A stretch of 12,633 nt of DNA from an uncultured Gammaproteobacteria bacterium (GTDB taxonomy: Bacteria; Pseudomonadota; Gammaproteobacteria; Arenicellales; UBA868), in the NCBI GenBank assembly GCA_913051905.1, contig CAJXBY010000067.1:1-12633 (forward strand), read 5' to 3'. Shown here one piece after another: positions 1 through 7,342 of the stretch. A program made the position numbers and the translations under genes. The stretch's first letter is position 1. Each line of letters starts with the position of its first letter. The notes below the pieces were generated by a model. The model was not told the origin of the DNA. It saw nothing but the letters and a program-made list of their open reading frames with translations, and searched no databases.

Positions 1-20
1 GGTCCTCTGTATCTGGCCAT
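1..20 (-). CDS. rpsD: 30S ribosomal protein uS4 (S4), N-terminal fragment cut by window edge
   Basis: Only the first six full codons are inside the window. They read MARYRG, and the bases that follow begin a proline codon. This is the usual start of bacterial S4 of the MARYRGPK type. The ATG is 15 bases after the rpsK stop, with a GGAGAG ribosome-binding site in that spacer. S4 nucleates 30S assembly on 16S rRNA, and in enterobacteria it represses the alpha operon. The call rests on both the residues and the position, since rpsD follows rpsK in this operon. Confidence 0.9.
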
Positions 21-35
21 GGGATAACTCTCCGT

Positions 36-431
36 TCAGACGCGGCGTCGTTTAGGCGGCCGACAACCATTATGTGGGATAGGCGTTACATCGCTGATCG
101 AACTGATCTCGAAACCCAATGCATTCAGAGCCCGCACTGATGAATCACGCCCTGGCCCGGGGCCCTTGATTTTGACATCCAACTGTCTCATACCGACTTC
201 CTGGGCTGCCCGCCCCGCAGTTTCTGCCGCGACTTGTGCTGCGAAGGGTGTGCTTTTACGGCTTCCTCGAAAACCCGCACCGCCTGCCGTCGCCCACGAG
301 ATCGCGTTTCCGTGTCGATCCGTAATCGTGATGATGGTGTTATTGAACGAGGCGTGGATATGGGCAATCCCCTCTATCACATTCTTCTTGGTTCTCGCCT
401 TGGTCTTCTTTTTTCCTTTCGCTTTGGCCAT
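36..431 (-). CDS. rpsK: 30S ribosomal protein uS11 (S11)
   Basis: The product has 131 residues against about 129 in E. coli. It is a platform protein of the small subunit that binds 16S rRNA near the E site and the mRNA exit. The N-terminus is lysine-rich (residues 2-16). The core carries the typical [10 protein letters not shown] segment at about 24-33 and the GPGPGRD turn near 90-96. The tail ends in [13 protein letters not shown]. The Asn121-Gly122 pair in that tail matches the site that becomes isoaspartate in E. coli S11; this is family knowledge and is not shown here. The start is ATG, 15 bases after the rpsM stop, with a G-rich run upstream. Confidence 0.98.
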   Translation of the reverse strand: MAKAKGKKKTKARTKKNVIEGIAHIHASFNNTIITITDRHGNAISWATAGGAGFRGSRKSTPFAAQVAAETAGRAAQEVGMRQLDVKIKGPGPGRDSSVRALNALGFEISSISDVTPIPHNGCRPPKRRRV

Positions 432-446
432 AGGATTGATTTCCCC

Positions 447-803
447 CTATTTCCTGATCGGACGCTTCGGTCCCTTGCGGGTCCGGGCATTAGTGGAACT
501 TCGCTGACCACGCACGGGCAAACCTCGTCTGTGGCGCATGCCGCGGTAACACCCAAGGTCCATCAGTCGTTTGATATTCATTGAAACTTCGCGTCGCAGA
601 TCACCCTCGACCATATAACCGCCGACCTGCGCGCGTAGCTGTTCTGCATCCTGTTCTGACAACTCGCGTACCAGAGTATTCCTGTTTACACCGGCTCCGT
701 CACAGATCTTCTGAGCCGAGTTTTTCCCGATACCGTAGATCGAGGTCAGAGCGATCTCAACATGCTTGTTTGGGGATAGGTTAATCCCTGCTATTCTTGC
801 CAC
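447..803 (-). CDS. rpsM: 30S ribosomal protein uS13 (S13), GTG start
   Basis: The product has 118 residues, normal for the family. S13 sits on the head of the 30S subunit and forms bridges to the 50S subunit; its C-terminal tail reaches toward P-site tRNA. Visible marks are the MARIAGIN start, the ALTSIYGIG helix-hairpin-helix segment near 18-26, VEGDLRRE in the middle, and the basic tail with [12 protein letters not shown] and NARTRKGP. The start codon is GTG, as in E. coli rpsM, with AGGA seven bases upstream. The 54-base spacer before it is the longest in the window and corresponds to the alpha-operon leader of E. coli, where S4 represses translation. Confidence 0.98.
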   Translation of the reverse strand: MARIAGINLSPNKHVEIALTSIYGIGKNSAQKICDGAGVNRNTLVRELSEQDAEQLRAQVGGYMVEGDLRREVSMNIKRLMDLGCYRGMRHRRGLPVRGQRSSTNARTRKGPKRPIRK

Positions 804-845
804 AGTAAATTCCTGTTTAGTTAACTCTTGTTTAACGCACAGTGG
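800..845 (-). promoter_or_regulatory. Candidate translational operator over the rpsM start (possible S4 site)
   Basis: In the RNA sense, CCACUGU (positions 845-839) can pair with ACUGUGG (806-800) with a single U-U mismatch, and the second arm contains the GUG start codon of rpsM. Inside it, GUUAA (836-832) can pair with UUAAC (824-820) around a seven-base loop. UAAA and UUUA on either side of CAGGAA could also hide the ribosome-binding site. In E. coli a pseudoknot at this place lets S4 repress the alpha operon. This leader is shorter, so homology of the structure is inference only. Confidence 0.3.
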
Positions 846-857
846 TTACGGTTCGGT

Positions 858-971
858 TCATCCCTGCCGCTGCTTGTGGCGGGGATTACTACAGATCACC
901 CGGACAACGCCTTTGCGGCGGATGACCTTACAGTTCCTGCACATTTTCTTGACCGAAGTGCGTACTTTCAT
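858..971 (-). CDS. rpmJ: 50S ribosomal protein bL36 (L36), zinc-ligand form
   Basis: I translated this short gene by hand: 37 residues, beginning [14 protein letters not shown] and ending RHKQRQG before TGA. L36 is the smallest large-subunit protein and joins late, binding 23S rRNA near the elongation-factor site. The four zinc ligands of the C+ form are all present: Cys11, Cys14, Cys27 and His32. The 37-residue length is typical. The ATG lies 19 bases after the secY stop, with a GAGG-like ribosome-binding site. The direct secY-rpmJ junction, without map or infA between, is the layout known from Gammaproteobacteria. Confidence 0.97.
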   Translation of the reverse strand: MKVRTSVKKMCRNCKVIRRKGVVRVICSNPRHKQRQG

Positions 972-990
972 GATTCAGGTCCCTCATTGC

Positions 991-2325
991 TTACCTGGTC
1001 AGACCCATGCCGCCACCAACCAGGGATGATTTCTTCATCAAGCTCTCGTACTGCCTGGACATCAGATGCGACTGAATCTGCGACATCATGTCCATCATTA
1101 CTACGACAATTATAAGAAGGGACGTGCCTCCAAAGTAAAACGGGACCCCCCACTTGACGATCAGAAATTCTGGAATCAAGCAGACAACGGTGAGGTAGAC
1201 GGCACCACCAAGAGTGAGCCGAGATACCACCCGATCAATGTAGCTTGCGGTCTGGAGACCCGGTCTCACGCCCGGAATAAAAGCACCGGATTTTTTTAGA
1301 TTGTCCGCGATCTCATTCGGATTAAACACCAACGCCGTATAGAAGAAACAGAAGAAGACGATCATCCCGGCGTAGACCAGAGCATAGATCGGCTGACCGG
1401 GCGAGAGAGTCGTCGATATATCCCGCAACCACCCCAGTCCTTCCGACTGACCGAACCAACTGCCTAGACTGGCCGGAAACAAGATGATACTGGAGGCGAA
1501 GATCGGAGGGATTACGCCGGCCATGTTCAGCTTCAGGGGCAGGTGACTGGTCTGCCCCGCCAACATTCGCCGACCCTGCTGGCGCTTGGCGTAATTCACG
1601 GTAATGCGGCGTTGACCCCGTTCGATAAAGACCACCACTGCGGTTATGGCTATTGCACCGATAAATAGAGTGAGCACACCAATCGGGGTGAAAGTGCCTG
1701 TGCGGGCCAACTCCAGTGTGCCGGCTACTGCAGACGGCAGACCGGCGACGATACTGCCGAAAATAATCAGAGACACGCCATTTCCGATACCTCTTTCCGT
1801 GATCTGTTCACCAAGCCAGACCAGGAACATGGTGCCCGTCACCAGGGTAGCGACCGTGATGATCTTGAAACCAAGACCCGGAATCAGTACAACCGGCCCA
1901 CCGGCCGCCTGTTGACCTTCCACCGCAATCGCTATCCCTAGGGCTTGAAAGGTAGCCAGCGCAACCGTTCCATAGCGCGTATATTGAGTGATCTTGCGGC
2001 GCCCCGACTCACCTTCTTTTTTCAACTGTTCAAGCTGCGGCACGATGGAACTCATCATTTGGATGATGATCGACGCCGAGATGTATGGCATGACGCCGAG
2101 TGCAAAAATGGACAATCGCGACAGTGCCCCGCCGGAGAACATGTTGAAGATATCTACGATCGAGCCTCGGGTCTGCTCAAACATCGCTGCAACAGCACTC
2201 GGATCAACGCCCGGTATCGGAATGTGCGTTCCGAGCCTGAAGACGACCATTGCCCCGAGCACGAACAGAATCCGCTGTCGCAGCTCTGTCATCTTGCCAA
2301 TCCCTGCGAGTGTCGAAGCCGCCAT
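991..2325 (-). CDS. secY: Preprotein translocase subunit SecY
   Basis: This is the central channel subunit of the Sec translocon in the inner membrane. It moves unfolded proteins from SecA or the ribosome across or into the membrane. The 444-residue length and the pattern of hydrophobic stretches fit ten membrane segments. The first spans about 19-36. The plug region lies near 56-70 ([11 protein letters not shown]), and the [12 protein letters not shown] cytoplasmic loop is at 172-183. The C5 loop PGVRPG is at 351-356 with Arg354, equivalent to the essential E. coli Arg357. The last membrane helix follows GGTSLLI near 399-405. The ATG is five bases after the rplO stop, with AAGG upstream inside rplO. 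The C-terminal tail (GGGMGLTR) is slightly longer than in E. coli. Confidence 0.98.
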   Translation of the reverse strand: MAASTLAGIGKMTELRQRILFVLGAMVVFRLGTHIPIPGVDPSAVAAMFEQTRGSIVDIFNMFSGGALSRLSIFALGVMPYISASIIIQMMSSIVPQLEQLKKEGESGRRKITQYTRYGTVALATFQALGIAIAVEGQQAAGGPVVLIPGLGFKIITVATLVTGTMFLVWLGEQITERGIGNGVSLIIFGSIVAGLPSAVAGTLELARTGTFTPIGVLTLFIGAIAITAVVVFIERGQRRITVNYAKRQQGRRMLAGQTSHLPLKLNMAGVIPPIFASSIILFPASLGSWFGQSEGLGWLRDISTTLSPGQPIYALVYAGMIVFFCFFYTALVFNPNEIADNLKKSGAFIPGVRPGLQTASYIDRVVSRLTLGGAVYLTVVCLIPEFLIVKWGVPFYFGGTSLLIIVVVMMDMMSQIQSHLMSRQYESLMKKSSLVGGGMGLTR

Positions 2326-2330
2326 GGTTG

Positions 2331-2765
2331 TTAGCCTTCTACCCGGCCACCGGCCTGTTCGATCGCCACACGGGCGCCTGCCGAAGTGCTCACGCCCCGC
2401 ACGACTACCGCGCGGTCGATCGTTCCTGACGCGATGACCTTGGCACGCAGGGCGTTCCGGTTGACCACACCCGCGGCTTTAAGGGAGGCAAGGTCGATTT
2501 CGCCACTTTCGATCAGCTTCAGTTCGTGTAGCCGGACTTCAGCCACCCTCCGGCGGGTCAGTGAACGGAAGCCTCTTTTCGGCAGGCGGCGCTGCAGTGG
2601 CATCTGACCGCCTTCGAACCCCCGCTTCAACGAACCGCCAGAGCGGGATTTCTGTCCCTTGACGCCGCGTCCCGCGGTTGTTCCCAACCCGGACCCCGGT
2701 CCTCGACCGACGCGCTTACGTTCCGGACGGGAGCCCGTCTCAGGCTTCAAGTCATTAAGCCTCAT
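2331..2765 (-). CDS. rplO: 50S ribosomal protein uL15 (L15)
   Basis: The product has 144 residues, exactly in the family range. L15 binds 23S rRNA during middle to late 50S assembly. The N-terminal arm is an extended basic and glycine-rich stretch, with [12 protein letters not shown] near 17-28 and [12 protein letters not shown] near 43-54. It is followed by the globular domain with the usual [19 protein letters not shown] ending. A longer reading frame exists upstream, but the ATG at 2765 gives the family start MRLNDL. It also has the best ribosome-binding site in the window (GAGGAGG, six bases away). The start lies inside the end of rpmD, an 11-base overlap that suggests coupled translation. 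Confidence 0.97.
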   Translation of the reverse strand: MRLNDLKPETGSRPERKRVGRGPGSGLGTTAGRGVKGQKSRSGGSLKRGFEGGQMPLQRRLPKRGFRSLTRRRVAEVRLHELKLIESGEIDLASLKAAGVVNRNALRAKVIASGTIDRAVVVRGVSTSAGARVAIEQAGGRVEG

Positions 2766-2952
2766 GAATAACCTCCTCGACTTCAACGAGGTGTATCACC
2801 TTGTTAATCATTCCACGCACGGCAGCAGTGTCTTCCAGTTCTACTGCGTGGTTAATGCGGCGCAGCCCTAGTCCGTCGACGCAGGTCCGCTGAATACGGC
2901 CACGGCCGTGCTTACTCCGAACCAGTGTCACCTTCAATTTTTTGCTGGACAT
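2755..2952 (-). CDS. rpmD: 50S ribosomal protein uL30 (L30)
   Basis: The product has 65 residues, beginning [14 protein letters not shown]30 is a small large-subunit protein bound to 23S rRNA and is absent from some bacteria. The diagnostic [12 protein letters not shown] and [12 protein letters not shown] segments are present. E. coli L30 stops at the equivalent of VEVEE; here five more residues (VIHEA) run over the ribosome-binding site and first codons of rplO. ATG at 2952 is preferred over a TTG at 2961, because AGGA lies ten bases before the ATG and almost touches the TTG. The spacer from rpsE is 12 bases. Confidence 0.96.
   Translation of the reverse strand: MSSKKLKVTLVRSKHGRGRIQRTCVDGLGLRRINHAVELEDTAAVRGMINKVIHLVEVEEVIHEA
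2772..2778 (-). promoter_or_regulatory. Ribosome-binding site of rplO, embedded in rpmD
   Basis: The minus strand reads GAGGAGG, six bases before the rplO ATG. It is a near-perfect Shine-Dalgarno sequence located in the coding region of rpmD, and it fixes the rplO start at 2765 rather than further upstream. Confidence 0.85.
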
Positions 2953-2964
2953 CTCTGACAATTC

Positions 2965-3477
2965 CTAGCCCACAATCTGATCGACCGTCTTACCCCGTTT
3001 GGCCGCCATCTGTTCGGGGCTGCGAATCCGACCTAGTCCATTCAGGGTGGCGCGACTTACGTTTACCGGATTGGTGGTGCCAATGACTTTCGCCAATACG
3101 TCCCGAACACCGGCAGCCTCAAAAATTGCGCGCATGGTCCCACCCGCGATGATCCCCGTACCCTCGGAAGCCGGCCGAATAACGACCCGGGCCGCGCCGT
3201 GGCGTCCTACGGTCAGATACTGGACAGTCTGGCCATTGAGATTGATCTTGATCATGTTCCGCCGTGCGTCCTCCATGGCTTTCTGGACAGCGACCGGTAC
3301 CTCCCTAGCCTTGCCACGCCCCATGCCGACCCGCCCGTTGCCATCACCAACCACGGTCAACGCCGAGAAACCGAAAATCCGGCCACCTTTTACCACCTTG
3401 GAAACCCGCCGTACGTTGATCAGCTGTTCGGTAAAGCCCTCGCCTTCCGATGTAATCTGGTTCGAATTTCTCGCCAT
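2965..3477 (-). CDS. rpsE: 30S ribosomal protein uS5 (S5)
   Basis: The product has 170 residues. S5 sits on the 30S body near the mRNA entry, affects decoding accuracy, and is a site of spectinomycin resistance in other bacteria. The N-terminal double-stranded-RNA-binding-like domain contains the loop [21 protein letters not shown] (about 25-45). It is followed by [18 protein letters not shown] and the C-terminal domain with [13 protein letters not shown] and [13 protein letters not shown]. Between them, the segment matching E. coli LQHPVKG reads VQYLTVG here, and the preceding loop is one residue shorter. The ATG has GGAGGG nine bases upstream, in a 23-base spacer after rplR. Confidence 0.98.
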   Translation of the reverse strand: MARNSNQITSEGEGFTEQLINVRRVSKVVKGGRIFGFSALTVVGDGNGRVGMGRGKAREVPVAVQKAMEDARRNMIKINLNGQTVQYLTVGRHGAARVVIRPASEGTGIIAGGTMRAIFEAAGVRDVLAKVIGTTNPVNVSRATLNGLGRIRSPEQMAAKRGKTVDQIVG

Positions 3478-3500
3478 AATCCCGTTCCCTCCAGCCTTTT

Positions 3501-3857
3501 TTAGAATTTCAACCCGGCTTCCCGTGCGGCATCGGCCATTGCCTTGACTCGGCCGTGATACTTGAAACCAGACCTGTCAAAAGCGACTTTCTCAACACCC
3601 GCCCCGAGCGCCTTTTCAGCCAGATGCTTGCCGAGCGCACCAGCTGCCCCAATATTCCCGCCGTAGCCGTGTAGCTTGCGGAACTCGCTCTGAGTGGTAG
3701 ATGCGCTGACCACAACCCGGCCTTGTTCCTGGTCGATTATCTGGGCATAAAAATGCCGTGGAGACTTGTAGACTGTCAGCCTCATTCCGAGTTGGCGCCG
3801 AATCCGGTTCCGGGTTCTAGATGCCCGCCGCAGGCGCATGACTTTCTTGTTACTCAT
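3501..3857 (-). CDS. rplR: 50S ribosomal protein uL18 (L18)
   Basis: The product has 118 residues (E. coli 117). L18 binds 5S rRNA together with L5 and helps carry it into the central protuberance of the 50S subunit. The basic start ([20 protein letters not shown]) precedes the [18 protein letters not shown] strand. After that come VVVSASTTQ, the [21 protein letters not shown] segment, and the [17 protein letters not shown] end, all family hallmarks. The start is ATG, 18 bases after the rplF stop. The ribosome-binding site is weak (GGGCGG), so expression may depend on translation arriving from rplF. Confidence 0.98.
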   Translation of the reverse strand: MSNKKVMRLRRASRTRNRIRRQLGMRLTVYKSPRHFYAQIIDQEQGRVVVSASTTQSEFRKLHGYGGNIGAAGALGKHLAEKALGAGVEKVAFDRSGFKYHGRVKAMADAAREAGLKF

Positions 3858-3875
3858 GGAGTTGCCGCCCGGTTC

Positions 3876-4403
3876 CTAGATTTTCTTCGCCTGTTTGCGT
3901 CTGACATGTTCGTCACTGTACCTGATACCCTTTCCCTTATAAGGTTCAGGCGGTCTGAAACTACGAATCTCCGCCGCAACCTGACCGACTTTCTGTTTAT
4001 CGGCGCCTTTGACCAGGACTTCAGTCTGGCTTGGTGTTTCCACATTCACGCCGCCTGGAACCTTATACACGACAGGATGGGAGAACCCGAGGCTCAAGTT
4101 GAGCTTCGCCCCTTCAGCCTGAGCCCGATAACCGACACCGACAATGGTCAGGGACTTCTGGAAACCCTGGGTGACACCCGTGATCATATTGCCCAGCAGT
4201 GATCGCGTGGTACCTGCCATCGCCTGGTCGACATCCCTAGAGTACTCAACCCGCAAGGTGTCGTCTTCGTGACGGATGTCGAGGTTTGGGTAAAGGGTCA
4301 GATCAAGATCCCCGTTTGGACCCTTTACCTTCACGGACCGTCCTTCAAGGGTAACTTCTACGCCTTTGGGCACGCTGATCGGGTTTTTCGCTACACGGGA
4401 CAT
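3876..4403 (-). CDS. rplF: 50S ribosomal protein uL6 (L6)
   Basis: The product has 175 residues, close to E. coli (177). L6 lies near the sarcin-ricin loop and the factor-binding site of the 50S subunit. Two repeated domains are readable. The first starts MSRVAKNPISVPKGVEV, with VKVKGPNG near 24-31. The second starts near residue 83 at KSLTIVGVGYRAQ and continues through LGFSHPV. The signature PPEPYKGKGIRYSDEHVRRK closes the protein. GGAG is six bases before the ATG. The spacer from rpsH is 28 bases. Confidence 0.98.
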   Translation of the reverse strand: MSRVAKNPISVPKGVEVTLEGRSVKVKGPNGDLDLTLYPNLDIRHEDDTLRVEYSRDVDQAMAGTTRSLLGNMITGVTQGFQKSLTIVGVGYRAQAEGAKLNLSLGFSHPVVYKVPGGVNVETPSQTEVLVKGADKQKVGQVAAEIRSFRPPEPYKGKGIRYSDEHVRRKQAKKI

Positions 4404-4431
4404 GCTTTGCTCCGGGTGGTTAAGGACACAC

Positions 4432-4827
4432 TCAGAATACCGAACAGATCACTTCACCGCCGATCCCCTGACGCTTTGCCTGGCGATCGCTCATGATACC
4501 TTTGGAAGTGGAGATCATAACCACGCCCAGTCCGCCATTGACAATGGGCATATTTGCGGCACTGCAATACTGCCTTCTCCCGGGCCGACTGATCCGAGAC
4601 ATCTCTTCGATCACGGGTTCCCCCTGATGGTAACGAAGCACGATCGACAGCTCTTTCTTCCGGCCATCTGCAGTGACCTGAAACCCATCGATGAATCCTT
4701 CTTCTTTCAGGACCGAGGCGATGGCTTCCTTGACTCCGGACGAGGGCATATTCACGCTGACCTTGTCTCTGGCCAGTCCGTTGCGTATGCGAGTCAACAT
4801 ATCTGAGATGGGGTCTGACATACTCAT
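4432..4827 (-). CDS. rpsH: 30S ribosomal protein uS8 (S8)
   Basis: The product has 131 residues, as in E. coli. S8 is a primary binder of the central domain of 16S rRNA. In E. coli it also represses the spc operon by binding mRNA at the rplE start. The N-terminal domain has [13 protein letters not shown] and the C-terminal domain has the [10 protein letters not shown] turn and [23 protein letters not shown]. Two in-frame ATGs (MSM) are available. The first is chosen because AGGA is about ten bases before it, and the family usually starts MSM. The 30-base spacer after rpsN contains a run of seven adenines on the coding strand. Confidence 0.98.
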   Translation of the reverse strand: MSMSDPISDMLTRIRNGLARDKVSVNMPSSGVKEAIASVLKEEGFIDGFQVTADGRKKELSIVLRYHQGEPVIEEMSRISRPGRRQYCSAANMPIVNGGLGVVMISTSKGIMSDRQAKRQGIGGEVICSVF

Positions 4828-4857
4828 GGGATCGGGGTTCCTTTTTTTATCTACCAG

Positions 4858-5163
4858 CTACCAGCTTGACTTGACGACGCCGGGTGCTTCACCTCGCATA
4901 ACCACCTCGCGCAGCGCATTTCTGGCAAGTCCAAAGCGACGAAAATATCCCCTGGGCCTACCTGTCAGCGCACATCTGTTTCGCCGACGGCTCCGTGAGG
5001 AGTCCCTTGGCAGCTTCTGAAGATCAAGCATCGCCTGCCACCGTTCATCGTAAGAGAGATCCTGGTCTAGCAACTGCCGTCTCAGTTGTTCCCGCTGATC
5101 CTTAAACTGCTCCACCAGCTGCTGCCGTTTGACCTCGCGCGCCACCATCGATTTCTTTGCCAT
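4858..5163 (-). CDS. rpsN: 30S ribosomal protein uS14 (S14), long zinc-independent form
   Basis: The product has 101 residues, the length of the long C- form. S14 sits in the 30S head and joins late in assembly. It begins [13 protein letters not shown] and carries [14 protein letters not shown], then [19 protein letters not shown], and ends APGVVKSSW. Only one cysteine (in NRCALTGRP) remains where zinc-binding forms have CXXC pairs, so it should not bind zinc. The ATG is 14 bases after rplE. At its end the bases CTGGTAG, which contain the last tryptophan codon and the stop, are repeated once in tandem. Confidence 0.98.
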   Translation of the reverse strand: MAKKSMVAREVKRQQLVEQFKDQREQLRRQLLDQDLSYDERWQAMLDLQKLPRDSSRSRRRNRCALTGRPRGYFRRFGLARNALREVVMRGEAPGVVKSSW

Positions 5164-5177
5164 CTGATTACCGGTCC

Positions 5178-5717
5178 TTAATTCCGTAGCGGGAAATTAA
5201 ATCCCCGCAATAACGCCTCGCTCTCTTCGTCTGTGCGGGCAGAGGTTGTAATAGTCACATCGAGCCCCCTGATCGCATCTACTTTGTCGTAGTCGATCTC
5301 AGGGAAAACAATCTGCTCCTTGAACCCCAAGCTGTAGTTACCACGTCCGTCAAATGAACGAGGCGAAAGACCTCGAAAATCACGGGAACGGGGAAACGCA
5401 ACCGAAATCAGCCGGTCCAGAAACTCGTACATCCGGTCCCGCCGCAGAGTCACCTTGCAACCGATAGCCCAGCCTTCGCGAACCTTGAAGTTTGCGACCG
5501 ACTTGCGAGCCTTGGTCACCACCGGCTTCTGCCCGGATATCCGGGTCAGGTCTGCTACGGCCGACTCAAGTACATTCTTGTTAACCAACGCCTCGCCCAC
5601 TCCCATATTTAGCGTTATCTTGGTAATCCGGGGAACCTGCATCACGCTTTTATAGGAGAACTGTGCCATCAAAGACGGCACCAGTTCCTTTTTATAGATC
5701 TCTTCAAGTCTGGTCAT
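5178..5717 (-). CDS. rplE: 50S ribosomal protein uL5 (L5)
   Basis: The product has 179 residues, equal to E. coli. L5 binds 5S rRNA, contacts P-site tRNA, and forms a bridge to S13 in the small subunit. It begins [16 protein letters not shown]. It contains [10 protein letters not shown], the [21 protein letters not shown] segment, and the region [24 protein letters not shown], ending [10 protein letters not shown]. The reading frame is open 12 codons further up to a TTG. The ATG at 5717 is preferred for family length and for the AAGGCGGA ribosome-binding site. The spacer from rplX is 19 bases. In E. coli this start region is the S8 operator; see the separate entry. Confidence 0.98.
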   Translation of the reverse strand: MTRLEEIYKKELVPSLMAQFSYKSVMQVPRITKITLNMGVGEALVNKNVLESAVADLTRISGQKPVVTKARKSVANFKVREGWAIGCKVTLRRDRMYEFLDRLISVAFPRSRDFRGLSPRSFDGRGNYSLGFKEQIVFPEIDYDKVDAIRGLDVTITTSARTDEESEALLRGFNFPLRN

Positions 5718-5738
5718 AGGGAATTCCGCCTTAAGATC
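5697..5738 (-). promoter_or_regulatory. Candidate translational operator over the rplE start (possible S8 site)
   Basis: In the RNA sense, GAUCUUAAG (5738-5730, overlapping the rplX stop) can pair with CUUGAAGAGAUC (5708-5697, inside rplE). This gives five base pairs (GAUCU with AGAUC), then one U-A pair and AAG with CUU, separated by unpaired G and AG bulges. The loop holds the rplE AUG, and the stem covers part of its ribosome-binding site. E. coli S8 represses the spc operon at this same place through an irregular helix. That this is the same element is inference; no folding or alignment was done. Confidence 0.28.
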
Positions 5739-6057
5739 AGGTGACGTCAACAACCTCTCCGTCTGACATGAAGACGCGGACTTTCTGTCCGTCTTCCAAA
5801 ACCTTTATCCCACTGCGGTCTGCCTTTTTGGTATTGGGGTTGTACAGGCCTACATTGGAAATCCGCACAGGTGCTTCACGCTCGATGATTCCACCCGTCT
5901 CGCCCTTGTTCGGATTTGGCCTGACATGCTTTTTGATCACATTCACATTGTCGACCAGTACACGCTGTCCTTTGATTACCTGCAGCACTGTCCCGCGCTT
6001 GCCCTTGTCCCGTCCAGCAAGAACGATCACATCATCTCCCTTCCTTATTCTTCTCAT
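5737..6057 (-). CDS. rplX: 50S ribosomal protein uL24 (L24)
   Basis: The product has 106 residues (E. coli 104). L24 is one of the initiators of 50S assembly and binds the 5' domain of 23S rRNA near the tunnel exit. A KOW motif opens the protein ([20 protein letters not shown], about 4-23). [19 protein letters not shown] and the VGLYNP segment follow, then the C-terminal GQKVRVF strand. The ATG is nine bases after the rplN stop, and the ribosome-binding site is weak (TGAG). The stop codon falls within the candidate rplE operator stem. Confidence 0.98.
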   Translation of the reverse strand: MRRIRKGDDVIVLAGRDKGKRGTVLQVIKGQRVLVDNVNVIKKHVRPNPNKGETGGIIEREAPVRISNVGLYNPNTKKADRSGIKVLEDGQKVRVFMSDGEVVDVT

Positions 6058-6066
6058 ATTGCGTAC

Positions 6067-6435
6067 TCAAAGCACCTCGGGTGCCAGGGAAATGATTCTC
6101 ATAAACCGTTCAGACCGAAGTTCACGGGTAACCGGACCGAATATTCGGGTTCCGATGGGCTGGTTCTGAGGATTGAGCAGTACCGCAGCGTTACGGTCAA
6201 ATCGGATCAGAGACCCATCCGACCTGCGTACCCCGTGCCGGGTGCGCACCACCACTGCGTTGAACAGTTCACCCTTCCTTACGCGGCTGTTCGGTATGGC
6301 CTCTTTGATGCTGATTTTTATGATGTCGCCCACCCCTGCATACCGCCGCTTGGAGCCCCCAAGCACCTTGATGCACTGAACCCTGCGAGCGCCGCTGTTA
6401 TCGGCGACATCCAGCATCGTCTCAGCCTGAATCAT
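6067..6435 (-). CDS. rplN: 50S ribosomal protein uL14 (L14)
   Basis: The product has 122 residues (E. coli 123). L14 lies on the subunit interface, forms a bridge to 16S rRNA, and is the docking site of the silencing factor RsfS in other bacteria. The start [21 protein letters not shown] is the classic beta-barrel opening. [23 protein letters not shown] and [19 protein letters not shown] follow, and the tail has [27 protein letters not shown]. The ATG follows rpsQ by 12 bases. Confidence 0.98.
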   Translation of the reverse strand: MIQAETMLDVADNSGARRVQCIKVLGGSKRRYAGVGDIIKISIKEAIPNSRVRKGELFNAVVVRTRHGVRRSDGSLIRFDRNAAVLLNPQNQPIGTRIFGPVTRELRSERFMRIISLAPEVL

Positions 6436-6447
6436 CTTGCGGCCTCC

Positions 6448-6720
6448 CTACTCTGCCCGATCCAGCACCCTGACCAGACGCCAGGACTTGTTTTTGGACA
6501 GCGGGCGGCACTCTTCGATAATCACTTTATCACCTTCGTTACATTCGTTCTGCTCGTCATGAGCGTGTAATTTCGTCGAGCGACGAATGTATTTCTTGTA
6601 AAGCGGGTGCTTCAGCTGCCGCACAACTTGAACCGTGATGGTCTTATCCATGCGGACACTAAGGACGCTGCCCTGAAGGGAACGCCGCTTTACCGCCTGA
6701 TTCGAATTCTCGTCGCTCAT
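6448..6720 (-). CDS. rpsQ: 30S ribosomal protein uS17 (S17)
   Basis: The product has 90 residues, a little longer than E. coli (84) because of a polar N-terminal lead ([13 protein letters not shown]). S17 is a primary 16S rRNA binder with an OB fold and is needed for 30S assembly. Readable marks are [27 protein letters not shown] and the [11 protein letters not shown] loop. [18 protein letters not shown], with the family ECRPLSK(N/T)K signature, follows. Its ATG overlaps the TGA of rpmC in the ATGA manner, which points to coupled translation. Confidence 0.98.
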   Translation of the reverse strand: MSDENSNQAVKRRSLQGSVLSVRMDKTITVQVVRQLKHPLYKKYIRRSTKLHAHDEQNECNEGDKVIIEECRPLSKNKSWRLVRVLDRAE

Positions 6721-6914
6721 GCCCCCGTCCTTTCGATCTCATTCATTCGGGTTTTGATTCTGGCGATTTCCCTGCGAACTTCTTTGAAGCGGGCCGGGTT
6801 GGTCATCTGACCCGTTGCGTTTTGCATCCTCAGGTTGAACTGTTCCTTACGCAAGTCCAGCAACTCACTATTAAGTTCGGTCACGCCCATTTCGTTAAAC
6901 TTTCGGCTCGCCAT
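6717..6914 (-). CDS. rpmC: 50S ribosomal protein uL29 (L29)
   Basis: The product has 65 residues (E. coli 63), forming the two-helix coiled-coil typical of the family. L29 sits beside L23 at the tunnel exit, close to where trigger factor and the signal recognition particle dock. It contains [22 protein letters not shown] and the second helix [19 protein letters not shown]. The start ATG is only one base after the rplP stop, and its own stop overlaps the rpsQ start by four bases, so translation of rplP, rpmC and rpsQ is probably linked. Confidence 0.98.
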   Translation of the reverse strand: MASRKFNEMGVTELNSELLDLRKEQFNLRMQNATGQMTNPARFKEVRREIARIKTRMNEIERTGA

Positions 6915-6915
6915 A

Positions 6916-7329
6916 TCAAGCGGCCTGTCTTCTTACAAATGTCGTTGCGACAGGCAGTTTGGCACTAGCCAGGCGAAATGCCTCGCGTGCAGCCGTTTCG
7001 TCGACGCCTTGTATTTCATAGAGCACCGTCCCGGGCTGGACAAGCGCAACCCAGTACTCGGGATTGCCTTTTCCTTTTCCCATGCGTACTTCCAACGGTT
7101 TTTTTGAAACTGGCTTATCAGGAAACACCCTGATCCATACCCGGCCGCCGCGTTTCACGTAACGGTTGATTGCGCGCCGTGCGGCCTCGATCTGCCTTGC
7201 AGTCAGACGGCCACGGCCTGCAGACTTAAGGCCGTAGTCCCCGAAATTAACCCTGTTGCCGCGCTCGGCCAGGCCTCGGTTGCGGCCTTTCTGCTGTTTT
7301 CTGAATTTGGTTCGTTTCGGCTGCAACAT
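6916..7329 (-). CDS. rplP: 50S ribosomal protein uL16 (L16)
   Basis: The product has 137 residues (E. coli 136). L16 lines the A-site tRNA corridor of the 50S subunit and is needed for peptidyl-transfer activity. [19 protein letters not shown] is the family start. [21 protein letters not shown] and [22 protein letters not shown] follow. Arg82 in VRMGKGKG corresponds to E. coli Arg81, which is hydroxylated by a 2-oxoglutarate oxygenase in that species; modification here is unknown. The frame is open 16 codons upstream into rpsC, but the ATG at 7329 gives the family start and has GAGAGGT before it. Confidence 0.98.
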   Translation of the reverse strand: MLQPKRTKFRKQQKGRNRGLAERGNRVNFGDYGLKSAGRGRLTARQIEAARRAINRYVKRGGRVWIRVFPDKPVSKKPLEVRMGKGKGNPEYWVALVQPGTVLYEIQGVDETAAREAFRLASAKLPVATTFVRRQAA

Positions 7330-7342
7330 ATCTGTCGACCTC

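Noticed and set aside
2999..3547. Plus-strand open frame of 182 codons
   Set aside because: It is antisense to rpsE and the end of rplR, is arginine/proline-rich as expected for the reverse of ribosomal genes, and has no domain signature.
4842..4848. Run of seven adenines on the coding strand before rpsH, considered as a slippage or promoter element
   Set aside because: It is in a spacer, not in a coding region, and no matching promoter boxes could be recognised around it.
5926..6570. Long plus-strand open frame of 214 codons
   Set aside because: It runs antisense across rplX, rplN and rpsQ. It crosses three conserved genes and their spacers and shows no recognisable domain; it is a shadow of their codon pattern.
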